Of a DNA stretch of 64,000 nt, positions 8,832-17,481 are shown piece by piece. The stretch comes from Microbacterium paraoxydans (GTDB taxonomy: Bacteria > Actinomycetota > Actinomycetes > Actinomycetales > Microbacteriaceae). The stretch covers positions 1-64,000 of the forward strand of contig NZ_JAIVLG010000002.1 of NCBI RefSeq assembly GCF_020524545.1. The letters are read 5' to 3'. Positions within the stretch are counted from its first letter, which is position 1. Each line of letters begins with the position of its first letter. The notes under the pieces are model-generated. The model did not search any database and was not told the origin of the DNA. It was given only the letters and a program-made list of their open reading frames with translations. The position numbers and the translations under genes were made by a program.

Positions 8832-9697
8832 CCTCCTCCCTGCAACCGCCGTTCGCTCCCGTGGCGCCCGCCATCGAGATCGACGATGCCGTGGTCGAGT
8901 ACGTCCGCCGCGACGGCGGGCTCGTGCGAGCCCTCGACCACGCGACGCTCTCGGCCGCGCCCGGTCGGCGCCTCGGGCTGGTCGGCGAGTCAGGCTCGGG
9001 CAAGTCGACGGTCGCCGCGCTCCTCGCCCGCCTGCTTCCGGCGAATGGCTCCGTCACCTCGGGTCGTGTCGAGGTGAACGGTGCGGACGTGCTCTCGATG
9101 GACGTTCGACAGCTCAGGGCACTGCGGCGTGACGTGGTCGGGATGATCCCACAGGACCCGGTGTCGTCACTGGACCCGACGATGCGCATCGGACGGCAGC
9201 TACGCCTCGCCCTCCCCGGCATCGTGCGGACGGATGCGGACGCCGCCGAGATGCTCGAGCGGGTCCGCATCCGCGACCCGCGCGGTGTTTTGCGGCTGTT
9301 CCCGCACCAGATCTCCGGAGGGATGGCCCAACGCGTCGTCATCGCGATGACCCTCGCCCGAGGTCCGCGTGTCCTCGTCGCGGACGAGCCGACTGCGGCA
9401 CTCGACTCCAGCGTGCGCCACGAGGTCACCAGTCTGTTGTTCGAGATCGCCGACGAGCAGGACACGACCGTCGTCTGGCTCAGCCACGATCTGCGCTCGG
9501 TCGGACGCTGGTGCGAACGCGTCGCCGTGATGTTCGCCGGAGCAGTGGTCGAGGAGGGGCCGGTGTCGACCGTGTTGGAGAGCCCGACCCACCCCTACAC
9601 GATCGCCCTCGCGAAGGCCGATCCGGCAAGCGCGAGGCCGGGGGAGCGTATCGAGACCGGTGTCATCGCACAGGCACGAAAGGGAGCGAGATCATGA
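8828..9697 (+). CDS. ABC transporter ATP-binding protein, DppD/OppD type
   Basis: A 289-residue ATPase with Walker A GESGSGKST near residue 55, Q-loop MIPQDPVSSLDP, signature SGGMAQR, Walker B VLVADEPT and switch histidine in WLSHDL. The C-terminal HPYT-containing tail belongs to the oligopeptide transporter group. It overlaps the permease gene upstream and the second ATPase gene downstream by four bases each. It should form a heterodimer with the next product. Confidence 0.9.
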   Translation: MTSSLQPPFAPVAPAIEIDDAVVEYVRRDGGLVRALDHATLSAAPGRRLGLVGESGSGKSTVAALLARLLPANGSVTSGRVEVNGADVLSMDVRQLRALRRDVVGMIPQDPVSSLDPTMRIGRQLRLALPGIVRTDADAAEMLERVRIRDPRGVLRLFPHQISGGMAQRVVIAMTLARGPRVLVADEPTAALDSSVRHEVTSLLFEIADEQDTTVVWLSHDLRSVGRWCERVAVMFAGAVVEEGPVSTVLESPTHPYTIALAKADPASARPGERIETGVIAQARKGARS

Positions 9698-10446
9698 GCG
9701 CGGTCATGTCGTTGGATGCCGTTTCGTGCACGTTCGCGAGCGGATGGGGCTCCTCCCGGCGCCGGGTCGAGGCGATGCGTCAGGTCTCGTTCGACATCCA
9801 CCGAGGCGAGACTCTCGGGCTTGTCGGCGAGTCCGGCTCCGGCAAGTCCACCACCGGACGCGTGGCACTCGCCCTGCAGAAGCCCACCAGTGGGCGGGTG
9901 CTCTTCGAGGGCGCGCCGCTGGGCACTCCGAAGTCGGCTCGCGGACGACGGCAGCTGGTGCCGCAGAATCCGCTCTGGTCCCTCGATCCGCGTCTCCCTG
10001 TGGCCGCATCCATCGCGGAGCCGCTCGCGGCGCTCCAGGGCGGCACCCTGCCGACCCACCGCGACGCGGTGGAGGGGATGCTGCGCGACGTACGGCTCGA
10101 CGTGTCGTTGGCCGACCGTTACCCCCATGAGCTGTCCGGCGGTCAGCGTCAGCGTGTCGCGATCGCCCGTGCCCTCATCACGCACCCGCCCTTCATCGTG
10201 TTCGACGAAGCGGTCAGTGCGCTCGACGTCTCGGTGCAGACGCAGATCCTGAACCTGCTGCGCGACCTTCAGGATGAGCACGGCTTCGCCGCCCTGTTCA
10301 TCTCCCACGATCTGGCCGCAGTGCGCTACGTCGCGCACCGTATCGCAGTGATGCGACTCGGCGAGATCGTCGAGCTCGCCGACACCGAACGCTTCTACTC
10401 CGAACCGGCCCACGAATACTCCCGCCAACTCCTGGAGGCACTATGA
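9694..10446 (+). CDS. ABC transporter ATP-binding protein, DppF/OppF type
   Basis: A 250-residue ATPase with GESGSGKST, Q-loop LVPQNPLWSLDP, signature ELSGGQRQRVAIARAL, FDEAVSALD as Walker B/D-loop, and the switch histidine in FISHDL. Walker B ends in E-A rather than E-P, a common variant in this subgroup. It is shorter than many DppF proteins because it lacks a long C-terminal extension. ATG 9694 overlaps the previous stop and follows aagggagcgag. Its stop overlaps the peptidase start, tying import to hydrolysis. Confidence 0.9.
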   Translation: MSAVMSLDAVSCTFASGWGSSRRRVEAMRQVSFDIHRGETLGLVGESGSGKSTTGRVALALQKPTSGRVLFEGAPLGTPKSARGRRQLVPQNPLWSLDPRLPVAASIAEPLAALQGGTLPTHRDAVEGMLRDVRLDVSLADRYPHELSGGQRQRVAIARALITHPPFIVFDEAVSALDVSVQTQILNLLRDLQDEHGFAALFISHDLAAVRYVAHRIAVMRLGEIVELADTERFYSEPAHEYSRQLLEAL

Positions 10447-11489
10447 CCCCCTCATCCGCCACGCCCACCCCTCGGCTGGCCGGCGTTCCCGACTGGGGCC
10501 CCCGCACGCTCAACGGCGACGTCGAGCTCTCTCCGGTCGCTGGCACGACAGGAGACGTCGTCGAGTACGACTTCCCCGGTGTCGAGGTCGGCGTCGCCAC
10601 ATACCCCGAAGGACCGACGGGCTGCACGGTCGTGCATGTCCCCGGCGGTGCACGGATGGCGGTCGACGCCCGCGGCGGCGCCATCGGCATGAGCAGCGGC
10701 TACGAGTACTTCGCGCACGCGATCTGCCTCGCGGGCGGCTCGGTGTACGGGCTCTCGGCCGCCTCGGGCGTCGCTGACGAGTTGCGTGCGCGCCGAGGCA
10801 ACCGCGGCGGCGTGGAGGATCTCGCGCTCGTCTCGAGCGCGATCATCTACGACTTCTCGGCGCGAGCGACGGCGATCATCCCGGACGCGCGGCTCGGACG
10901 CGCGGCCGTTCGCGACGCCGCGGTGGGCCGGGTGCCGGTGGGACGCATCGGCGCCGGCTCCTCCGCTTCGGCGGGCAAGATCGACTACGCCCGTGCGGAG
11001 ATCACCGGTCAGGGCGCGGCGTTCGGACGGATCGGCGACGTGCGCGTGCTCGTGGTGACGGTGCCGAACCCCGTCGGTGTCATCGTCGACCGGGCGAGCG
11101 AGGTCGTCCGCGGCAACTATCGCGCGGAAGACGGCACGCGCCGACGCCTGGAGCCCGACTACCTCGACGCCATCGAGAAGGCCCAATCCTTCGGGGCTGG
11201 CCGGCCGGCCGCCCAGCGTGGCAACACCACCATCACGACGGTCGTCACGAACGTGCGGCTCACCGAGCACGAACTCATCCACTTCAGCCGTCAGGTGCAC
11301 TCGTCGATGAACCGCGCGATCCAGCCGTTCCACACGGCGCTCGACGGCGACACGCTCTTCGCCCTGACGACAGACGAGGTCGACCTCGCCCCCGGTGCAC
11401 CGGCGGACGCGAGCCCCGTCGATGCGCTCGCCCTCGGAGTCTTCGCCTCCGAACTGGCCTGGGACGCGGTCCTGTGCGCCGCGCGGTGA
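10443..11489 (+). CDS. P1-family (DmpA/BapA-like, S58) aminopeptidase, copy 1
   Basis: A 348-residue N-terminal-nucleophile hydrolase of the DmpA family. These precursors cut themselves in two, and the freed serine or threonine becomes the nucleophile; here the expected cut is in RGNTTI, before Thr262. The glycine-rich GGSVYGL and GAGSSASAGKID segments, and the RQVHSSMNRAIQPFHT block near the C-terminus, match the family. Known members release N-terminal L-, D- or beta-amino acids from peptides and amides. No signal peptide is seen, so it acts on imported substrate. It overlaps the ATPase gene by four bases. Confidence 0.85.
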   Translation: MTPSSATPTPRLAGVPDWGPRTLNGDVELSPVAGTTGDVVEYDFPGVEVGVATYPEGPTGCTVVHVPGGARMAVDARGGAIGMSSGYEYFAHAICLAGGSVYGLSAASGVADELRARRGNRGGVEDLALVSSAIIYDFSARATAIIPDARLGRAAVRDAAVGRVPVGRIGAGSSASAGKIDYARAEITGQGAAFGRIGDVRVLVVTVPNPVGVIVDRASEVVRGNYRAEDGTRRRLEPDYLDAIEKAQSFGAGRPAAQRGNTTITTVVTNVRLTEHELIHFSRQVHSSMNRAIQPFHTALDGDTLFALTTDEVDLAPGAPADASPVDALALGVFASELAWDAVLCAAR

Positions 11490-11529
11490 CCCACGAGTCC
11501 CACCGCCCGACCCCCATCGAGGAGACAGC

Positions 11530-12582
11530 ATGACTTTCATCGACCCGGCCCTGGCCGATCCCGACGCCGCCCATCGGCTCGTCCCGCCTCCCGTCACGGG
11601 CGACCGCATCGGGAACGACGACCTCGAACTCGTGCCCACTCACGGCGTCGGGCGAGGGCAGGTCTCGTTCGACTTCCCCGGTGTCTCGATCGGCACGGCG
11701 GAGTATGCCGAAGGGCCGACCGGTGCCACCGTTCTGGCCTTCGACCGCGGCATGCGTACTTCTGTGGATGCGCGCGGGGGTGCCATCGGCATCATCGGAC
11801 GCTACGAGGGGGTGAACGACGCGATCTGCTTCGCCGGAGGTTCGGCCTACGGGCTCGCCGCCGCGACCGGCGTCGATGAGGAGCTCCTCGCCCGTGCGGA
11901 GGGCCGCGTGGGCTGGCAGGCGCTGCGCTCCACATCCGGAGCTGTCATCTACGACCTCGCCGCGCGCCCGACCGGCATCACCCCTGATGCTGCGCTCGGC
12001 CGCGCCGCGCTGCGCGCCGCCCGCACCGACTCCGTCGCGGTAGGTCGCGTCGGCGCGGGTGTGTCCGCCTCGGCGGGGAAGATCGATCCGTCGCGCACCG
12101 AGTTCTCGGGTCAGGGGGCAGCGTTCCTCCGGATCGGGGAGATACGCATCCTCGTGGTCACCGTCGTCAATCCGGTCGGCGTGATCCTCGATCGTTCCGG
12201 GGCCGTCGTCCGCGGCAACTACGACGCCGTCACGGGAGAGCGCCGGCACCCGTTCGACGACTACGAGCAGGCGCTCGCGGCGGGGATCGCTCCGACCACA
12301 TCATCCGGGAACACGACCGTCACAGCCGTGGTGACCAATGTGGCCCTCGACGACAAGGAACTGCGACTGTTCGCCCGGCAGGTGCATTCCTCGATGCATC
12401 GAGCGATCCAGCCGTTCCACACGAACCACGACGGCGACACCCTGTTCGCGCTGACCACCGATGAGGTGACACTGCCCCCGGCCGGTAGCACCCGACTGGG
12501 GGAACAGGCCGTCAACTCGATCGCACTGGCGACCGTCGCCTCCGAGGTCGCGTGGGACGCCGTCCTGCGTGCGGCCACATGA
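11530..12582 (+). CDS. P1-family (DmpA/BapA-like, S58) aminopeptidase, copy 2
   Basis: A 350-residue paralogue of the preceding gene, with the same landmarks: GGSAYGL, VGAGVSASAGKID, the self-cleavage site SGNTTV and RQVHSSMHRAIQPFHT. The two differ over much of their length, so this is not a recent duplication; distinct specificities or a hetero-oligomer are both possible. It starts at ATG 11530 after a gaggaga ribosome site, 40 bases beyond copy 1. Confidence 0.85.
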   Translation: MTFIDPALADPDAAHRLVPPPVTGDRIGNDDLELVPTHGVGRGQVSFDFPGVSIGTAEYAEGPTGATVLAFDRGMRTSVDARGGAIGIIGRYEGVNDAICFAGGSAYGLAAATGVDEELLARAEGRVGWQALRSTSGAVIYDLAARPTGITPDAALGRAALRAARTDSVAVGRVGAGVSASAGKIDPSRTEFSGQGAAFLRIGEIRILVVTVVNPVGVILDRSGAVVRGNYDAVTGERRHPFDDYEQALAAGIAPTTSSGNTTVTAVVTNVALDDKELRLFARQVHSSMHRAIQPFHTNHDGDTLFALTTDEVTLPPAGSTRLGEQAVNSIALATVASEVAWDAVLRAAT

Positions 12583-12652
12583 CCGCGCCGACCACACCCC
12601 CTTGCACGGCGTCGTTCGACGCGCGCCCCGCACGACTTGAGAGGAACATCCC

Positions 12653-13726
12653 ATGACGATTCGCCGCTTCGAGACCGATGAGGTCGACCCGTTCGCACGC
12701 GGCGCGGCGATCGGACGCTTCAGCGCTGAGGGGATCGTCTGGAACCTGCGCAGCTACCGCGAGCTGTTCACGGTCGTCGGTGTCGATGCCGGCGACCTGC
12801 CTCGTCTCGGTCTCGCCGCGCTCGAGAACATCGAGCGCTGGTCGCCCGCTCTCGGCGCCGAGGCGCGGGGGCTCGCCGAAGGCGCCGGAGTACAGCCGTG
12901 GGAGATCGGGATGCTCAACGCCCGCACCGAGATCCTCGCGATCGTCGGTGCGATCGGCGAGGGGGAGTGCTCGACGGTCGTGACCCTCGACCAGGGCCGC
13001 GCGCCGTGGACCATGCAGACCTGGGACTGGCATGATGTGTCCAACGATGATCAACTCGTCGTGCGGGCACGGGTGCGTCCCGACCGCGAGGTGCGCTACT
13101 TCACCGAATTCGGCATCCTCGGGAAGGTCGGCGTGAACGACGCCGGTCTCGGCTCGCACTTCAACATCCTCAATCACGACGATGACGGTGGCGAGATCGG
13201 CGTGCCCGTGCACGCTGTGGCGCGCAGGGTGCTCGACGACGCCCGGGACTTCGACGATGCGATCCGGATCGCCCGATCCGCCCCCGTGAGCGCCTCGACC
13301 GTCCTGACCGTCGTCGCCGGCGATGCCGAGGGGGGACGCGCGGTGTCGATCGAGCTGAGCCCGGGTGGCGCCGCGGTCGTCCACCCCGACGAGGACGGCC
13401 TGCTCGTGCACACGAATCATTTCCTCGACGCCACGCTCGCCGAGGGCGAGATGGTGCCGGACAAGTCGAGTACTTTCCCCCGGCTGACCCATCTGCGCGA
13501 GCGCAGCGCGCGTCTGCGCACCGCGGATCCCGTTGCGCGAGCGCAAGCGATGCTGGTGCACGAGGCCGATGGCGCCGCGGTGTGCTGCCACCCTGATCCT
13601 GCATTGACGTTCGAGCACCGCTGGGAGACGTTGACCACGATCGGGGTCGACGTCGAGCGCGCAGAGCTGCAGTTCCACGAGGGTGGACCCTGCAGGGTGA
13701 CGCGCGAGGGGTGGCAGAGCTTCTGA
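12653..13726 (+). CDS. C45-family autoproteolytic acyltransferase/hydrolase
   Basis: A 357-residue protein of the acyl-CoA:6-aminopenicillanate acyltransferase (C45) family, another N-terminal-nucleophile hydrolase. The nucleophile is expected at Cys106 in GEGECST, where the precursor would cleave itself. NDAGLGSHFNIL and the HTNHFLD block are typical. Such enzymes hydrolyse or transfer acyl groups on amides. It lies 70 bases after the second peptidase behind a gagaggaac ribosome site. Three self-processing amidohydrolases behind one importer suggest stepwise removal of an acyl cap and then of amino acids. Confidence 0.85.
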   Translation: MTIRRFETDEVDPFARGAAIGRFSAEGIVWNLRSYRELFTVVGVDAGDLPRLGLAALENIERWSPALGAEARGLAEGAGVQPWEIGMLNARTEILAIVGAIGEGECSTVVTLDQGRAPWTMQTWDWHDVSNDDQLVVRARVRPDREVRYFTEFGILGKVGVNDAGLGSHFNILNHDDDGGEIGVPVHAVARRVLDDARDFDDAIRIARSAPVSASTVLTVVAGDAEGGRAVSIELSPGGAAVVHPDEDGLLVHTNHFLDATLAEGEMVPDKSSTFPRLTHLRERSARLRTADPVARAQAMLVHEADGAAVCCHPDPALTFEHRWETLTTIGVDVERAELQFHEGGPCRVTREGWQSF

Positions 13727-13746
13727 GACGGAAGGTTTCTGAGACA

Positions 13747-14793
13747 ATGGCGAGGACTCGGGAGGGGCGCGTGGCATCGGCGACGATAGTGGACGTGGCG
13801 AAGGCGGCCGGAGTGTCGAAGACGACCGTGTCCGACGCCCTGCGTGGTGGAGGACGGGTCTCGGAGGAGACGCGCAAGGTCGTGCTGGCCGCCGCGGAGA
13901 AGCTCGGCTACTCGCTCAACAGATCGGCCCGCTCCCTGCGCACCGCGACGACGGGGGCGATCGGGCTGTACATTCCGCAGGTGCTGGTGCGCAGCGAGCA
14001 CTACCTGTCGTTCGTCTATGGAGCCGTGAACGAGGCCGCCCAGCGTGACTACGACGTGACGCTCATCGTGGCAGGGAACCGGGAACGAGCCGCTCACGTC
14101 CCGCACGTCGACGGTCTGGTCCTGATCGACCCGGTCGAGAGCGACGAGAACCTCGACCGGCTCATGGCGACCGGCCTCATGACGGTGTCCTCCGAGCGTT
14201 TCCCCGGCGGACGCCAGCCCTCCGGCGTCGTCTGGTCGGATCACGCCGTCCAGGCGCGGCGGCTGCTCGACCACCTCGCGGCCCAGGGCGCGAAGGCTCC
14301 GGCCCTGGTCGCCTCGACGACCGTGTCCGAGTGGTCGCTCAACATCCGCGAGGCCTACATCGGGTGGTGCAGCGAGCGGGGGATCGACCCCGTCATCGTG
14401 GAGTCGCCGTTCGGTGCCTCACCGGACGACCTGCAGCGCACAGCGACTGATCTCCTGCGTGATCATCCGGCGACCGACGCCCTGGTCGCGGCGGGAGACG
14501 GCGTGGCGGCAACGGTCGCTCCGGCCCTCACCGCAGCGGGTCGGACGATCGGCGGGGACTTCCTGCTCGCATCCTGCGTCGACAGCCAGGCCAACGAGGC
14601 ACTGCAGCCGCCGATCACCTCGGTCGATGCACGCGGCGGCGATGCCGGAGCGGCGTGTGTGAGGTTGCTCCTCGATCTGCTCGAAGGAAGCGTCGAGCCG
14701 GGGGCCTCCATCGAGCTGCCGCTGCTGCGCCATACCCGCGCCTCGACGCAGCGGATCGCGAGATCCGACGTCGATCCCCCCGCGAACGTGTAG
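13747..14793 (+). CDS. LacI-family transcriptional regulator
   Basis: A 348-residue regulator with an N-terminal LacI helix-turn-helix (IVDVAKAAGVSKTTVSDALR) and hinge region (NRSARSLRTATTGAIGLY), followed by a periplasmic-binding-protein-like sensor domain. It closes the importer/peptidase operon and is the obvious ligand for the three CG-centred palindromes at 5088-5264. ATG 13747 follows ggaagg; GTG 13771, directly after gggaggggcgc, is an equally plausible start giving a more typical N-terminus. The effector is probably the imported compound or a breakdown product. Confidence 0.85.
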   Translation: MARTREGRVASATIVDVAKAAGVSKTTVSDALRGGGRVSEETRKVVLAAAEKLGYSLNRSARSLRTATTGAIGLYIPQVLVRSEHYLSFVYGAVNEAAQRDYDVTLIVAGNRERAAHVPHVDGLVLIDPVESDENLDRLMATGLMTVSSERFPGGRQPSGVVWSDHAVQARRLLDHLAAQGAKAPALVASTTVSEWSLNIREAYIGWCSERGIDPVIVESPFGASPDDLQRTATDLLRDHPATDALVAAGDGVAATVAPALTAAGRTIGGDFLLASCVDSQANEALQPPITSVDARGGDAGAACVRLLLDLLEGSVEPGASIELPLLRHTRASTQRIARSDVDPPANV

Positions 14794-14865
14794 AACCGGA
14801 CTTCGTCGGCATCCGCCACGCGTCAGGTCGTGTGCTGTGAGGCGATGCACGGCTAATCTTCGGGA

Positions 14866-16173
14866 ATGCGTACCTGGTTCCTTCGCGCTCGCGAGTCCTT
14901 CTGGTTCCTGCCGACTCTGTTCGGAGTGGGAGCGATCGCCCTCGCGGTAGGACTGACCGAGCTGGATCGGCTGCTGCTCGCGAACGGCGACACCTCAGGC
15001 GCCCTCCTGGCGGATCTGTCCGCGACGGGCGGGCGCGCGATCCTCACCGTCATCGGCGGGACGATGCTCGGGGTGGCGGCGACATCCTTCTCGATCACGA
15101 TCTCGGTGCTCGCGACGACGTCATCGGCGTATGGTCCGCGCCTGGTGCGGAACTTCATGGCGGACCGCGGCAACCAGTTCGTCCTCGCCGTCCTCACCTC
15201 GACGTTCCTCTACACGCTGGTGGTGCTGCGCGCGGTGCGGACCGAGCAGGACTCGATCTCCGCGTTCGTTCCCGTCACGGCGGTGACGTTCGCTGTGTTG
15301 CTGGCGATCGCCGACGTCGCGGTGCTCGTGTACTTCATCCACCACATCGCCAGATCGGTCCAGGTGACCACGCTCCAAGGTCGGGTGCTGAGAGAGCTCG
15401 TCGACGTCATCGATCTGCTCTACCCCGACGCGCCCGACCGTGACACGGTGGCGGTGGAACCGGATGACCTGGTCGTCCACGAAGAGGTCCTCGCCACCAC
15501 CTCGGGCTACGTGCAGTACGTCGATGTCGACGCCCTCGTCGCCGTCGCCCGCGCGCATCAGGTCGTCGTTCACGTCGTCGCGCCCCCGGGAACCTACGTG
15601 CTGGAGGGCCAGGTGATCGCTCAGTCCCTGGTCTCTCGGAATCAGCATCGGGACGAGAACACGGAAGAGGGGACGTCGAAGGCGATCACCTCCGCGATCG
15701 CTGTCGGTGCGGCTCGCACTCCCCATCAGGACCTGGGCTTCGCCGTCCAGGGCCTGACGGAGATCGGCATCCGAGGGCTCGCGTCGGGAACCAACGACCC
15801 CTACACGGCCGTGGCGGCGATCGACGCCCTGAGCTCGGCTCTCGCGACCCTCTGCACCCGCCCGCCGGCAGACGGAAGGCATCCCGGAGCCGACGGCGAA
15901 CTCCGGGTCGTCTGCCGATGGCCGTCTCCCAGCGAACTGATCGCCGACGCGCTTCTCGCCCTCCGCACCTACGGGATGGGGCATCCGCTCGTCGTGCGTG
16001 CGGGGGTCGGGCTCCTCGAGCGGCTGGAGGGCGCGATGACCGGGGGAGAGCGTGCGCGTTTGCGCGACGAGATCACCGTCTTCCGCTCGGCCTACGTCGC
16101 CACGGACCCGCCACCCACCGATGCCGCACCCGTGCTCGAGCGGCTGGACGACACCCTTCGCCGCCTGGCCTGA
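14866..16173 (+). CDS. DUF2254 membrane protein
   Basis: A 435-residue protein with about four N-terminal membrane segments (two before residue 80, two around 105-165) and a ~260-residue soluble C-terminal part containing the family's VDVDALVAVA and TSGYVQYV-type repeat. This matches the uncharacterised DUF2254 family. TAATCT at 14854-14859 stands six bases before the ATG and there is no ribosome site, so the mRNA is probably leaderless. Function is unknown. Confidence 0.8.
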   Translation: MRTWFLRARESFWFLPTLFGVGAIALAVGLTELDRLLLANGDTSGALLADLSATGGRAILTVIGGTMLGVAATSFSITISVLATTSSAYGPRLVRNFMADRGNQFVLAVLTSTFLYTLVVLRAVRTEQDSISAFVPVTAVTFAVLLAIADVAVLVYFIHHIARSVQVTTLQGRVLRELVDVIDLLYPDAPDRDTVAVEPDDLVVHEEVLATTSGYVQYVDVDALVAVARAHQVVVHVVAPPGTYVLEGQVIAQSLVSRNQHRDENTEEGTSKAITSAIAVGAARTPHQDLGFAVQGLTEIGIRGLASGTNDPYTAVAAIDALSSALATLCTRPPADGRHPGADGELRVVCRWPSPSELIADALLALRTYGMGHPLVVRAGVGLLERLEGAMTGGERARLRDEITVFRSAYVATDPPPTDAAPVLERLDDTLRRLA

Positions 16174-16194
16174 CGACCTGACGTCGGCATGGGG

Positions 16195-17292
16195 TCAGGG
16201 GCGTCGATCCCGTCGATGCCAGAGGCGATCCAGGAATTCCCTGGCCCTTCGGAACAGGGTGTCTTCGCGTGGTGAGAGCGTCTCCCCGCGGCGGAGACGG
16301 GTGCCGCGTTCGATCGTGATCTCACGTGAACGCTCGGTGCGGTCGACCACGGTGGACTCGCGCAGGGGGAGCTGCAACTCCGATTCCGCCTCCTGCCCGG
16401 CTTGGAGCTGCCGGCCGCGTTCGAGTTCCGCATTGAACTCGGCGCCGATCAGCAGAGCCGCGTTGATGACGAACAGCCACAGGAGAAAGACCACGACCCC
16501 GGCGAGGGAGCCGAACGTCCGGTTGTAGTCGGCGAAGTTCGACGCGTAGAGGAAGAGACCGGCGGAGGCGAGGGAGAGCACACCGACGGCGAACGCTGCG
16601 CCCAGCCCCAACCACCGAAGCGGGGGCTGCTTCAGATTGGAGGTGCCCTTGTAGAGCAGCGTGATCATCAGGACGACGGCCGCGGCCAAAACCGGCCACT
16701 TCGCGACATCCCAGGCAGCCAGGGCCGTCTCGCCGATGCCCAGGGCATGTCCGGCGGCGCGCGCGACGGGCCCGGAGAGCACGACCACCGCGACGACCAC
16801 CAGCGCGAGAGCGAGCAGGACGACGGTCACGCCGAGCTGCCAGGGCTTGCGCTTCCAGTACGGTCGCCCCTCGGGGACGCCGTAGATCCGGTTCAGTATC
16901 CGACCGAATCCGCTCACGTAGATCGATGCCGACCACACGGCGGTGACGATGGCCACGATCAGGGTGATCCCCGCGGCGGACGTGCCTGCCGCATCGGTCA
17001 GAGGGCCGCGAAGCGTTTCGGTCACAGCCGGAGGTGCAACCTCGGCAAGGAGCGAGAGCAGCCGATCGAGGACGTCGTCCGTGTCCGCGAGAACCCCGAC
17101 CAGCGCCATCACCGCCAGCCCCGCGGGAAAGACCGCGAGGACGGCGAAGAAGGTGAGCGCGGCCGCCGCGTCCACGCACCCGTCACGGACGAATTCCTGC
17201 AACGCGCGGCGCCCGACGTACATCCAGGTCTGCCGTCGAATCTGCAGGGGAGTCGAAGGCTTCGCTCGATCTGCGGATCCCGAGTTCGACAT
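16195..17292 (-). CDS. YihY/BrkB-family inner membrane protein
   Basis: A 365-residue protein with six predicted membrane helices and the family hallmarks AALTFFAVLAVFPAGLAV, SGFGRILNRIYGVPEGRPYWKRKP and a late INAALLIGAEFNAELERGR. The charged, arginine-rich C-terminal ~80 residues are cytoplasmic. The family was once called RNase BN in error; its transport role is unsettled. It converges with the DUF2254 gene. TAGCGT lies six bases before the ATG, pointing to a leaderless transcript. Confidence 0.85.
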   Translation of the reverse strand: MSNSGSADRAKPSTPLQIRRQTWMYVGRRALQEFVRDGCVDAAAALTFFAVLAVFPAGLAVMALVGVLADTDDVLDRLLSLLAEVAPPAVTETLRGPLTDAAGTSAAGITLIVAIVTAVWSASIYVSGFGRILNRIYGVPEGRPYWKRKPWQLGVTVVLLALALVVVAVVVLSGPVARAAGHALGIGETALAAWDVAKWPVLAAAVVLMITLLYKGTSNLKQPPLRWLGLGAAFAVGVLSLASAGLFLYASNFADYNRTFGSLAGVVVFLLWLFVINAALLIGAEFNAELERGRQLQAGQEAESELQLPLRESTVVDRTERSREITIERGTRLRRGETLSPREDTLFRRAREFLDRLWHRRDRRP

Positions 17293-17317
17293 ACCTTCAC
17301 GCTACGCCGCCGGGAGA

Positions 17318-17481
17318 TGTCGAGGCTCCTGCCGGTCCTGGTAGGGTTGGCGACCCGTGCAGGAATCAAGGAGGTGGTACCCGTGAACGAATTGACGTCG
17401 GTGCTCCTCCGGGGAGTCACGGTCGGGCGATAGGTCGTCCGGGAGCGCCGCTCATCCGCAGCACTCCCGAAAGGCACGACC
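17318..17481 (+). promoter_or_regulatory. Promoter and leader with hairpin enclosing the hydrolase ribosome site
   Basis: TGTCGA (17318-17323) and TAGGGT (17342-17347), 18 bases apart, form a plausible promoter. After a 16-codon reading frame the RNA can fold: GGTCGT (17433-17438) pairs with ACGACC (17476-17481) and CGGGAG (17440-17445) with CTCCCG (17464-17469). The hydrolase ribosome site (gaaagg, 17469-17474) is then in the internal loop and the bases touching its ATG are paired. The left arm begins at the last base of the leader frame's stop codon, so a ribosome there would open the hairpin. Confidence 0.55.
17383..17433 (+). CDS. Putative 16-residue leader peptide
   Basis: GTG 17383 follows an almost ideal ribosome site (aaggaggtgg) and opens a 16-codon frame, VNELTSVLLRGVTVGR, ending at TAG 17431-17433. 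Too short to be an enzyme, it is best read as a leader peptide controlling the next gene through the adjoining hairpin. I do not recognise the peptide. Confidence 0.5.
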   Translation: MNELTSVLLRGVTVGR

